DNA from: Acetobacteraceae bacterium
GTDB taxonomy: Bacteria > Pseudomonadota > Alphaproteobacteria > Acetobacterales > Acetobacteraceae
Assembly (NCBI GenBank): GCA_027306955.1
Contig: DAHUXX010000262.1
Location: 1-15,753, forward strand
DNA: 15,753 bases
Direction of reading: 5' to 3'
Within the stretch, counting starts at the first letter, position 1, and every line of letters starts with the position of its first letter. Positions 7,138 through 13,843 of this stretch are shown piece by piece. A program made the position numbers and the translations under genes. The notes beneath the pieces are model-generated. The model searched no databases. It saw nothing but the letters and a program-made list of their open reading frames with translations, and was not told the DNA's origin.

Positions 7138-8931
7138 CTACAGCGTTCCGGACGGCAAGCACGACGCGACCCCATAGAGGCAGAAGCGCGCGCAGTGCGG
7201 GTGGTCCAGCACGATCGGGCGGGCTGCCTCGTCAAGCGTCGCGCCCATGACCCGATCCGGCAGCAGGGTGCAGGCGGCGAGAACGGGCTCCCCCTCCCTG
7301 GGCCGCACCGCCATGCGGGATGTGGCGCACATCGGCCGGATGCCGGAAGCGCGCAGTGCGCGGTAGGCGGGCTGCGGAATGGCCGGCGGCGTCTCGCCAT
7401 GCAGTTCCGGGAACAGAACCAGTCGGGCCGGGTCCCACGCGTCAATGTCGAGGCCGCGCGCGGCGAAGAGGGATGCGAAACCGGCACGCCATGCCTTGGC
7501 ATCCTCGCCAGCCGGCAGGCGGGCGGCGACACTCGGCGCGACACCTTCCAAGGCGAGCCAGGCGAGCCCGGCGAGCGCCGTCGCGAAACTGCCAGCGCCG
7601 CGCAGCGCCTCGTGGCCCGGTTCGGTGAAATGGTCGAGCGAGACGCGCAACGCGAGACGCGCACAGTGCTCGCGGCGCAGCCGGGCGAGCAGCGCCTCGT
7701 GCCGGCGCATCGGGCGCATCGCGTTGGTCAGCACCAGCGCCGAGAGGCCGCGCCCGAGCACGGCTTCCAGCATTGCCGGCAGCTCGCGGTTCACGAACGG
7801 CTCGCCGCCGGTGAAGCCGACCGTGGCGAGCGAGGGCGGCGCCGCGTCGAGCAGCGCCAACAGGTCGGCGGCGCGGTAGTAGGCCAGGCTGTCATTGCGC
7901 GGCGAGCTCTCGATGTAGCAGCCGACGCAGGCGAGGTTGCAGCGCGTGCCGGTGTTGACCCATAGCGTTTCCAGGGACTCGAACGCGACGCTGGCCACCG
8001 GCGCCGGCCCGGGCAGCGGCATCGCGATCGCGCCAGGCCAGCGGTGTTCGCGCGACGTGAGCGGCACAGCGATGGCGGATTTCTCCCCGGGCGGCAGCAC
8101 GTCGTGGCTGGGCCAGATGCCGCCGACGACGGCCTGCGCGTAGTCGCCGAGCCCGGCGGCGCGCATCGCCGCGGCCGCGGCCGCATGGTCGTATGCGAGC
8201 GGCAGGTGGCGGATGACCAGCGCCCCGCCATCCGCCTCGATCACCGAGAACCAGGTGCGTGGCGTGCCGTCATCCGCCGGCAGGCCGATAGCGCCAGCGT
8301 TGTGCCAGAGACGGTCGCCGATCGCGCGCGTGAACGGCATGCCGCAATGCCCGGCGAGGACGCCGTCCGCGCCCGCGACCCGGTCCAGCTCCGCCTCCAG
8401 TTCCGCATCCGGCGTCGATGCGAAGACGAACCGGTTGATCCGGCTCGGCGCGCCGTGGACGACGTCGAGGCGTACGCGGCCGATGAGCAGGTCGATACGC
8501 TTCGGCAACGCGTTCATCCAGGCGCGCTCCCCGGGGCCGAGCGCGCGGTTCGCATGTGTGTACCAGCCGGCGGCAAGACGGTCGCAGGCGGAGCCCGGCG
8601 TGAAGCCGCAGCCGCAATTGCCGGCTGCCCCGGCGAGCTGCTCCTCGCAATTGCCGGCAACCACCGCAATGCCGGCCTCGCGGATCAGCGCCACGGTGGC
8701 GGCGGGGTCCGCGCCATAGGCCACGACATCGCCGGTACAGATCATGCGCGAGGGCGCGATGCCGAGGCGGCGCGCCTCGGCGAGCATTGCCGCTGTGGCC
8801 TGCAGATTGGAATACGGGCCGCCGAAGACCAGGACCGGGCCGGTCGCCACAAGTTCCGGAACGGCAACGAGCGATGCCGCACGATCCCGCTGGGGAAGTC
8901 CGAGGTCGTCTGGCACCCCGAGGTCAGACAT
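7138..8931 (-). CDS. Metallophosphoesterase-like / radical SAM fusion protein
   Basis: This is one continuous 597-residue frame with two modules. Residues ~32-245 resemble the YfcE/ApaH-like metallophosphoesterase fold: LVFGGPYSNLQAT, ICTGDVVAYGADP, VVAGNCEEQL, LDVVHGAPS and VLAGHCGMPF. Several metal-ligand positions are altered: DxH is replaced by GGPYSN, and GNHE by GNCEE. A Cys cluster (C95, C106, C108, C116) is present. After a linker, residues ~320-597 are a radical SAM domain with the [4Fe-4S] motif C331-NLA-C335-VG-C338, followed by YIESSPRND and VGFTGGEPF (SAM-binding GGEP). C-terminal cysteines C535, C554, C580, C584 and C591 suggest a SPASM/twitch-like auxiliary cluster. The substrate is unknown. 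ATG 8931 overlaps the end of the MFS gene by 8 nt, so the two are coupled. The frame remains open upstream to 9306, but that part is antisense-type translation of the MFS gene. Whether the first domain is catalytic is doubtful. Confidence 0.85.
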   Translation of the reverse strand: MSDLGVPDDLGLPQRDRAASLVAVPELVATGPVLVFGGPYSNLQATAAMLAEARRLGIAPSRMICTGDVVAYGADPAATVALIREAGIAVVAGNCEEQLAGAAGNCGCGFTPGSACDRLAAGWYTHANRALGPGERAWMNALPKRIDLLIGRVRLDVVHGAPSRINRFVFASTPDAELEAELDRVAGADGVLAGHCGMPFTRAIGDRLWHNAGAIGLPADDGTPRTWFSVIEADGGALVIRHLPLAYDHAAAAAAMRAAGLGDYAQAVVGGIWPSHDVLPPGEKSAIAVPLTSREHRWPGAIAMPLPGPAPVASVAFESLETLWVNTGTRCNLACVGCYIESSPRNDSLAYYRAADLLALLDAAPPSLATVGFTGGEPFVNRELPAMLEAVLGRGLSALVLTNAMRPMRRHEALLARLRREHCARLALRVSLDHFTEPGHEALRGAGSFATALAGLAWLALEGVAPSVAARLPAGEDAKAWRAGFASLFAARGLDIDAWDPARLVLFPELHGETPPAIPQPAYRALRASGIRPMCATSRMAVRPREGEPVLAACTLLPDRVMGATLDEAARPIVLDHPHCARFCLYGVASCLPSGTL

Positions 8932-10162
8932 GGGCGAGAGCCTCCAGCGCCACACCTCGCGCTTCCACGCCGCCTGTACGCCGCCAGACGACCATCGCGG
9001 CCGCGCCCAGCAGCCAGAACACGGCGAGAAGGCCCAGCGCCGCCGGCATCGAGCTCTGGCCGACCCAGCCAACGAGGAAAGGCGAGGCCGCGGCGCCGAG
9101 CCGCCCCACCGCCACCGAGCCGCCGATCCCCGTCGCGCGCAGCGGCGTGGGGAACAGTTCCGAGAAGGTCGGGTAGGCCGCGATCCAGCTCGCGGTCGCC
9201 AGCAGGTTGACCAGCGCGAAGCCGGGCAGCAGCGCGCCCGCGCCCCAGCCAGAGAGGACGGCGAGCAGCACCGTCCCGAGCGCCGTCGCGGCGTAGAATC
9301 CCACAACGGTCACGAAACGACCGGCCCGATCCAGCAACATCGACGCGGCGAGCCCGCCCGTCAGCGCGCCCAGGCTGCCCACGAGATAGAACACCGGCAG
9401 CTGCACCGGCTCCAGGTGCAGCGCTGGCAGTACCACCAGCGGCAGGAACGCGGACAATCCATAGTAGCCGCTGGCCTCGGCGAAATCGAGCGCCATGCCC
9501 AGCAGCAGCCGCGAGCGGCACTCCCGCCACAGCCTGGAGAGCGGCGCGCGCGGCGCCCGCTCCCAGCGGTCGCTCTCCGGCAGGTGGCGGCGGAACCAGG
9601 CGGTGGAGAGTGCGATCAGCCCGCCGGCCGCGAACACCAGGCGCCAGCCGAGTTCAGGCGGCACCGCGGAGAGCACCAACCACGCGAGCACCGAGGCGAC
9701 CAGGCTGCCGACCGGCCAGAAAGTCAGCACCAGCGCGGCGGCGCGGCCACGGTTCGCGTCCGGTGCCAGTTCCGCGACGGCGGCGTTGATCGCGGAATAT
9801 TCCGCCCCGACACCAATGCCCGCCAGCAGGCGCAGCAGCATCAGCGCGCCGAAGCCAGGTGCGACGGCCGCGGCCAGCGTCGCGACACCGTAAAGCAGCA
9901 GGCTGGAGAGGAAAACACGGCGCCGGCCGAACCGGTCGGCGAGCGCGCCGAAGCCCACCGCGCCCAGCATCAACCCCGCGAACCAGGCGGCGAGCAGGAA
10001 CGACATCGCATTCGGACCGATGCCGAAACTTTTCCGCAGCGCGCCGAGCACGTTGCCGACCAGCGTCACCTCGAACGCGTCCATCGCCCAGCCGAGGCCA
10101 AAGAGGACGACCATGAGCGTGTGGGTCGGTGACCAGCCTCTTGTCGTCGTGGGCGCGGACAT
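8924..10162 (-). CDS. MFS transporter (AAHS/SV2-like or sugar-porter type)
   Basis: The product is 412 residues with twelve hydrophobic segments. The MFS loop 2-3 motif appears as GALADRFGRRRVFL, and TM1 contains the acidic GWAMDAFEVTLVGNVL, which is typical of the organic-anion/aromatic-acid (AAHS) and SV2-like branches of the superfamily. GIGVGAEYSAINAAVAEL in TM4-5 and the HLPESDRWERAPR loop after TM6 agree with this. FPTPLRATGIG near the second-half loop is the usual conserved E-x-x-P-T-x-x-R block (ELFPTPLRATG). It is expected to carry a small organic solute across the inner membrane. The direction and ligand cannot be told. It is the first gene of the minus-strand set and shares 8 nt with the metallophosphoesterase-radical SAM gene, so it may import the substrate or export the product of that enzyme. 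A weak AGGA lies upstream of ATG 10162. Confidence 0.88.
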   Translation of the reverse strand: MSAPTTTRGWSPTHTLMVVLFGLGWAMDAFEVTLVGNVLGALRKSFGIGPNAMSFLLAAWFAGLMLGAVGFGALADRFGRRRVFLSSLLLYGVATLAAAVAPGFGALMLLRLLAGIGVGAEYSAINAAVAELAPDANRGRAAALVLTFWPVGSLVASVLAWLVLSAVPPELGWRLVFAAGGLIALSTAWFRRHLPESDRWERAPRAPLSRLWRECRSRLLLGMALDFAEASGYYGLSAFLPLVVLPALHLEPVQLPVFYLVGSLGALTGGLAASMLLDRAGRFVTVVGFYAATALGTVLLAVLSGWGAGALLPGFALVNLLATASWIAAYPTFSELFPTPLRATGIGGSVAVGRLGAAASPFLVGWVGQSSMPAALGLLAVFWLLGAAAMVVWRRTGGVEARGVALEALAHV

Positions 10163-10219
10163 GCGGTCGTTCCTGTGCTGGCGGGATCGCGGGGTCGTGG
10201 CTGGCGGGCGTCACGATAG

Positions 10220-10483
10220 CGGCGTCGCGCGCGTATCAGAAGCGGGCGGCGGCGCAGGCCGGCGACGCCATGGCGGCGTGTCGCCCTGTGCCGCGCTCCG
10301 CCGGTGGTGGCCGCGGCCGCGCTGGGCGCCTGCGCGCTGCGTTTCTACCACACCGAGGACGCGGCGATCATGGTGCCGATCTGGCCGGTCGGCTCCGTCG
10401 CCATCCTCACCGCGGCAGGCAGCTGGATCGGGCGCCGCTTGTTGCCGGGCCTGCGTGTAACGTTCTCGGGGTTTGCCGCGTAA
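10220..10483 (+). pseudogene. C-terminal remnant of NrsF-like (DUF1109) anti-sigma factor
   Basis: The 366-bp gap between the MFS start and bufA holds an 88-codon open stretch, from after a TAG at 10217 to a TAA at 10481-10483, with no good start or ribosome site. Its second half (VVAAAALGACALRFYHTEDA, then AIMVPIWPVGSVAILTAAG, then GRRLL) reads as the last membrane segments of an NrsF-type anti-sigma protein, which normally has about six such segments and ~200 residues. The rest of nrsF and the ECF sigma gene that usually stand before bufA are absent; the minus-strand MFS gene begins only 58 bp further left. I infer a deletion. A genuine short membrane protein started from one of the GTG codons near 10304 is the alternative. 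Confidence 0.5.
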
Positions 10484-10484
10484 C
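10456..10484 (+). promoter_or_regulatory. Candidate ECF-sigma promoter for the buf operon
   Basis: GTAACG at 10457-10462 is separated by 16 bp from CGTA at 10479-10482. The GTAAC-type -35 with a CG-starting -10 at 16-bp spacing resembles promoters of the ECF sigma factors that control bufferin (gig/SigF-type) operons in other alphaproteobacteria. It overlaps the end of the nrsF remnant and lies about 45 bp before the bufA ATG. Transcription would start near 10487-10492. Confidence 0.5.
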
Positions 10485-10524
10485 CTCCTTGCGAGCCCAA
10501 CCCGGGCCGCGCGACAGAAGGAGG
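10484..10524 (+). promoter_or_regulatory. bufA ribosome binding site with upstream complementary anti-SD
   Basis: The bufA ribosome site AAGGAGG (10518-10524) is perfect and sits 4 nt before the ATG. CCTCCTT at 10484-10490 is its exact 7-base complement, so a longer transcript could fold and hide the ribosome site around a GC-rich loop containing CCCGGG. A transcript begun at the predicted ECF start would lack most of the complementary arm. Function is inferred only. Confidence 0.4.
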
Positions 10525-10528
10525 TTTC

Positions 10529-10837
10529 ATGGATCGCAGGACCCTGGCGGCATCGATGGTTGCCGCCGCGATGAGCATCGGCGGCGTGGCGAACGCCACG
10601 CCGCCGATGATGACCAAGGCCCAGATGATGAAGGTGCAGCAGGCCAACCACGCGCGCGCCATGGCGCAGCATCTTGTTGCCTGCTACGGCATCGCGGCCG
10701 CGGGCAAGAACGACTGCGCTGCCGGCGCGCATTCGTGCGCCGGGCAGTCCACGATCAACCGCGACCCGAAATCCTTCGTGCTGCTGCCCGTCGGCGACTG
10801 CCAGAAGATCGCCGGCGGCTCGCTGACCGCGGGCTGA
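10529..10837 (+). CDS. bufA: BufA1-type bufferin precursor (DUF2282)
   Basis: This is a 102-residue exported peptide with a signal peptide (residues 1 to ~23, cleavage after ANA). It then has a Met-rich stretch (TPPMMTKAQMM..), and the diagnostic DUF2282 core CYGIAAAGKNDCAAGAHSCAG, then FVLLPVGDCQKIAGGSL. Four cysteines are present at C52, C63, C70 and C91, the number and spacing typical of bufferins. In characterised BufA1 proteins the two central cysteines (here C63 and C70) are converted to thiooxazoles by the MNIO enzyme BufB with BufC, giving a periplasmic copper-binding RiPP that protects against copper. The start is fixed by a perfect AAGGAGG site. It is the first gene of bufA-bufB-bufC-doxX, with 4 nt to bufB. 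Control is probably through the ECF-type promoter just upstream. Confidence 0.93.
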   Translation: MDRRTLAASMVAAAMSIGGVANATPPMMTKAQMMKVQQANHARAMAQHLVACYGIAAAGKNDCAAGAHSCAGQSTINRDPKSFVLLPVGDCQKIAGGSLTAG

Positions 10838-10841
10838 TACC

Positions 10842-11678
10842 GTGACGGGGCAAGGCCCGATTCCCGCCGCCGCGGGGCTCGGACTGCGCTTCGCCCATCT
10901 CGGCGAGGTGATCGCGACCGAGGCCGCGATCCCCTTCGTCGAGGTGCACGGCGAAAATCACCTGAGCGGGCCCGCGGGTGTCGCGCTCGAGGTGATCCGT
11001 CAGGACCGCGCCGTGTCGCTGCACTGCGTCGGCCTTTCGCCAGGCAGCGCGCAGGGCATCGACGTGACGCATCTGGAACGGCTCGCGGAGCTCGCGCGGC
11101 GCGTGGAGCCGGCGCTCGTTTCCGAGCACCTGGCGTGGAACGCGGTGGATCATGCGCATCTCGCGGATCTGCTGCCGCTGCCGCTCAACCGCGAAAGCCT
11201 CGATGTCGTCTGCCGCAATGTCGAGCGCATGCAGGAAGCGTTTGGCCGGCGCGTGCTGATCGAGAATCCCTCGACCTATGTCCAGCTGCCGCAATCGGAC
11301 ATTCCCGAAGGCCCGTTCATGGCGGAACTGTGCCGGCGCACCGGCTGCGGCATGCTGTGCGACGTCGCCAACCTCGTCGTCTCCTGCCACAATCACGGCT
11401 GGGATCCGCGCGCGCACCTCGCGAGCTTCCCCGCGTGGGCAATCGGCGAGTACCACCTCGCCGGCCACGAGCGGGCGGAAGGCCTGCTGATCGACACGCA
11501 CGACCGCGACATCAGTGCCGCGACCTGGTCGCTGTTCGACGAGGCGCTCGCCACCATCGGCCCGCGCCCGGCACTCGCCGAACGCGACCGCGCGATCCCG
11601 AGCCTCGACGAGATGCTGGCCGAAATGGCACTGGTTCAGGCACATCTCGACCGCGCGGGACAACGCCATGCTGCTTGA
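10842..11678 (+). CDS. bufB: BufB, MNIO (DUF692) bufferin-modifying oxygenase
   Basis: The product is 278 residues, the normal length for DUF692/MNIO proteins, which are TIM-barrel multinuclear non-haem iron oxidases related to MbnB and TglH. Candidate metal and active-site residues are seen in VEVHGENHL (H36, E38), SLHCVGLS (H61), SEHLAW (E95, H96), VLIENPSTYV (E141), MLCDVANLVVSCHNH (D174, N177, H183), GEYHLAGH (E203, H205, H209), IDTHDRD (D218, H220) and ALAERD (E247). It should oxidise cysteines of the exported peptide precursor BufA before secretion, in the cytosol, using iron and O2. Start codon GTG 10842 lies 4 nt after the bufA stop, and its 3' end overlaps bufC by 11 nt, so the set is translationally coupled. 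Confidence 0.93.
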   Translation: MTGQGPIPAAAGLGLRFAHLGEVIATEAAIPFVEVHGENHLSGPAGVALEVIRQDRAVSLHCVGLSPGSAQGIDVTHLERLAELARRVEPALVSEHLAWNAVDHAHLADLLPLPLNRESLDVVCRNVERMQEAFGRRVLIENPSTYVQLPQSDIPEGPFMAELCRRTGCGMLCDVANLVVSCHNHGWDPRAHLASFPAWAIGEYHLAGHERAEGLLIDTHDRDISAATWSLFDEALATIGPRPALAERDRAIPSLDEMLAEMALVQAHLDRAGQRHAA

Positions 11679-12414
11679 GTTCCAACGCGCCTTCGCGGCC
11701 TTCCTGATGCACGGCGCCCCGCCGCCGGCGGCGATCGACCGCGCGCCGGGCAACGCCGTGCGCTATGGGGTCTACCAGCGCAATTTTGCCGGCAACCTCG
11801 CGGGCGCGCTCAGCGGTGCCCATCCCGCGCTGCACCGCGCGCTCGGCGAGGCGATGTTCGGTGAGCTGGTGATCGGCTTCGCCGCCACCAACCCGCCGGA
11901 GGAAGCGGACCTGCATCGTTACGGCGGCGGATTCGCGCTGCACGTTTCGCGCGTGATGCCGGAGCCGGCCTGGCTGCCCGACCTCGCGCGCGTGGACTGG
12001 GCAGCCTCCTGTGCGCTGCACGCGCCGGACGCCCCGGCGGTGACCGCCGATATGCTCGACGCCGGGCTGCTCGCGAACGCCGGGACCCTGCGCGTGGTGC
12101 TGCGCCCGCATCCCTCGCTGCGGCTGCTCGCCCTCGGGCACCGCGTGCGCGCGCTGCGCGAGGCGCTGCTCGCCGGCGACGACGCGGCGGCGCTGGACGC
12201 CAGCCGGAAAATTTCGACCGACGGCGAAAACCTCGCGGTGCTGCGCGGCACAGAGGGGATCACGGTGCTCGATCTCCCGCCGGCCGCGTTCCGGCTCGCC
12301 ACCCGTTTCGCCGGCGACATCCCCGTCACCGACGCGGTGGCGGGTGAGGTGGATGCCGAGGCGCTCGGCCTGTTCCTTCACCACGGGTTCTTCAGCGAAG
12401 CGGAGGTTACGTGA
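11668..12414 (+). CDS. bufC: BufC, DUF2063 partner protein of MNIO enzyme
   Basis: The product is 248 residues. The N-terminal DUF2063 domain (LLEFQRAFAAFLMHGAPP, YGVYQRNFAGNLAGALSGAHPALHRALGEAMFGELV, ~1-95) is the helical DNA-binding-like fold that in the bufferin and related pathways acts as the partner delivering or recognising the precursor for the MNIO oxygenase. The C-terminal part (~100-248) resembles the RRE-like/second domain of BufC-type proteins (LRVVLRPHPSLRLLALGHRVRALREALL, ENLAVLRGTEGITVLDL). The ATG at 11668 lies inside the bufB end with an 11-nt overlap, and the TGA overlaps the doxX GTG by 4 nt. No membrane segment or signal peptide is visible, which fits a cytosolic complex with BufB. 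Confidence 0.88.
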   Translation: MLLEFQRAFAAFLMHGAPPPAAIDRAPGNAVRYGVYQRNFAGNLAGALSGAHPALHRALGEAMFGELVIGFAATNPPEEADLHRYGGGFALHVSRVMPEPAWLPDLARVDWAASCALHAPDAPAVTADMLDAGLLANAGTLRVVLRPHPSLRLLALGHRVRALREALLAGDDAAALDASRKISTDGENLAVLRGTEGITVLDLPPAAFRLATRFAGDIPVTDAVAGEVDAEALGLFLHHGFFSEAEVT

Positions 12415-12851
12415 AACTGTGGGGCATGTTCCGGGGCGCCTGCGAGGCGATCCCGTACTGGCTGATCTCGGTTGCCGCCCGCGTCGGGCTCGCGCGCGTG
12501 TTCGGCGGCTCCGCCCAGGCGCATCTCGCCAACTGGCAGACCACGCTCTACCTGTTCGACAACACGTACCACGTGCCGCTGCTGCCGCCGCACTTCGCCG
12601 CCTACATGGCGGTGGCGCTCGAGGTCGGCTCCACGCCGTTGCTGCTGCTCGGCCTTGCTACCCGGCTCACGTCGCTGGCGCTCGCCGGCATGGCTCTGGT
12701 GATCGAGGTGTTCGTCTTTCCGCAGGCCTGGCCCACGCATATCCAGTGGGCGGTGATGATCCTGGTGCTGCTGCGCTGGGGTCCCGGCCCCATCTCGCTC
12801 GACGCGCTGATCGCCCGTTATTTCGGCTCCAAAACAGACCCCGCCGCCTGA
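12411..12851 (+). CDS. DoxX family membrane protein of the buf operon
   Basis: This 146-residue protein has four predicted membrane segments: LISVAARVGLARVFG; FAAYMAVALEVGSTPLLLLGLATRL; SLALAGMALVIEVFVFPQAW; and HIQWAVMILVLLRWGPGPISLDAL. The GxxxE..TPLLLLGLATR and GPGPISLD patterns are typical of DoxX-like proteins, quinone-associated inner membrane proteins commonly found last in DUF2282-DUF692-DUF2063 operons (the gigD position in Caulobacter). Its exact role is not known, but context suggests redox or membrane support for bufferin maturation. GTG 12411 overlaps the bufC stop by 4 nt and is preceded by CGGAGG. Its stop is 14 bp from the convergent sulfotransferase stop, with no obvious terminator between. 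Confidence 0.88.
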   Translation: MKLWGMFRGACEAIPYWLISVAARVGLARVFGGSAQAHLANWQTTLYLFDNTYHVPLLPPHFAAYMAVALEVGSTPLLLLGLATRLTSLALAGMALVIEVFVFPQAWPTHIQWAVMILVLLRWGPGPISLDALIARYFGSKTDPAA

Positions 12852-12865
12852 GTCCCGCCCGCGCC

Positions 12866-13777
12866 CTACGCAGGGTGCCGGCCGCCGTGCGCGAGCCAGG
12901 CGGCGCAGTCCGGGCCCAACTCGCGCCGCGCCACCGCCTCGTAGTGGGCGATGTCCTCTTGCGTCAGCGTGTCGCGCCAGCGGCCGTTGGTGCCCTTGTG
13001 CAGGAACCGTTCCGCGCCGCCGTCGAAGATGGCGCCGCCCATCGGAACGGTGTGCTCGCCGTGCCTGCGCATCCACTCGATCGAGCAATGCTCGACGATG
13101 GCCGGCAGCGCCGCCTCGTCAAGCGGCGCGCCCAGGAAAGCGGCGAGCCGGTGGATCTCGCCCGGCAGATCCGCCTTGAGGTCGTTGAAGTGTACCAGGC
13201 GCAGGTTGGGCAAGTCACGGATCGCCCACCAGCTGCGCACGTTCTCCCAGAACGGCCAGAACGGGTAGCCGTCGCCGTCCAGCCACTCGAGGAAATACTG
13301 CCGGATCGATTCCCGCGGCCGGCCAATCGGCGGGCCGACGCGGCCAGGCGTGTCGTTGATGAGCTGGTACCATAGGTCGTTGGCGCCGGCGTGGTGGTTG
13401 TAGAGGCTCCAGAGCACGTCGCGGCCGTCGCGGCCGATATAGAGGTAGCGCGCGGCGGGCGAATAGACGAGCGCGTCCACCGGCAGATGTGTCTTGACGA
13501 AGCGGCGATGCGTCTGCGCCTCCAGTGCCGCGAGCTTCTCCTCGGCCGGCGGCAGGCGCAGATCGACCCAGGGCGACATCTCCGGCACGGCGACATCGGC
13601 GGCGCCGCCGAAGAGGATCTGGCTCACAATCTGCTGCGTCCAGGTCGTGCCCGACTTCCCGTAGGTGGCGATGACGATGTCGTCCTCGCGGAAGGCGAAG
13701 CGATTCCAGACCGTGGAATCCATGTGATGGTTATGGATTTCCCGCGTCTTCGTCGGCCATGCGATCTCGGCACACAT
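12866..13777 (-). CDS. PAPS-dependent sulfotransferase
   Basis: The product is 303 residues of the cytosolic sulfotransferase fold (Sulfotransfer_1). The 5'-phosphosulfate loop is YGKSGTTW (39-46), with a catalytic histidine candidate H97 in KTHLPVD. The 3'-phosphate motif is GRDGRDVLWS (115-124, S124), and the C-terminal KGTNGRW loop (261-267) corresponds to the usual RKGxxGDWK PAPS-contact motif. It should transfer sulfate from PAPS to a small hydroxylated or amine substrate, not identified here. ATG 13777 is supported by WPTKTREIHNHHMDSTVW, which matches family N-termini, and by a GGAGGGGG ribosome site. It lies 66 bp after the Gfo/Idh/MocA gene in the same direction, so co-transcription is likely. 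Confidence 0.92.
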   Translation of the reverse strand: MCAEIAWPTKTREIHNHHMDSTVWNRFAFREDDIVIATYGKSGTTWTQQIVSQILFGGAADVAVPEMSPWVDLRLPPAEEKLAALEAQTHRRFVKTHLPVDALVYSPAARYLYIGRDGRDVLWSLYNHHAGANDLWYQLINDTPGRVGPPIGRPRESIRQYFLEWLDGDGYPFWPFWENVRSWWAIRDLPNLRLVHFNDLKADLPGEIHRLAAFLGAPLDEAALPAIVEHCSIEWMRRHGEHTVPMGGAIFDGGAERFLHKGTNGRWRDTLTQEDIAHYEAVARRELGPDCAAWLAHGGRHPA

Positions 13778-13812
13778 GGGCAGTCCCCCTCCGCGACCGT
13801 CATCGTGTCGCC

Positions 13813-13836
13813 AGGGTGAGACCCTATCCGATCGGA
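13813..13836. repeat. Two adjacent short palindromes before the sulfotransferase gene
   Basis: AGGGT-GAG-ACCCT (13813-13825) and TCCGATCGGA (13827-13836) lie side by side in the 66-bp gap between the oxidoreductase stop and the sulfotransferase start. They could form a terminator-like structure or an operator. No T-run follows. Confidence 0.25.
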
Positions 13837-13843
13837 GGCGGAC

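Noticed and set aside
8932..9306. N-terminal extension of the metallophosphoesterase-radical SAM frame
   Set aside because: It overlaps the MFS gene on the same strand in another frame and encodes R/A/S-rich sequence with no domain. The ATG at 8931 gives the usual family start.
8744..10132. 462-codon plus-strand open frame opposite the MFS gene
   Set aside because: It is Q/R/H-rich shadow translation; the minus strand encodes a convincing 12-segment transporter.
12852..12865. Bidirectional terminator between doxX and the sulfotransferase gene
   Set aside because: Only 14 bp separate the stops and no inverted repeat with a T-run was found there.
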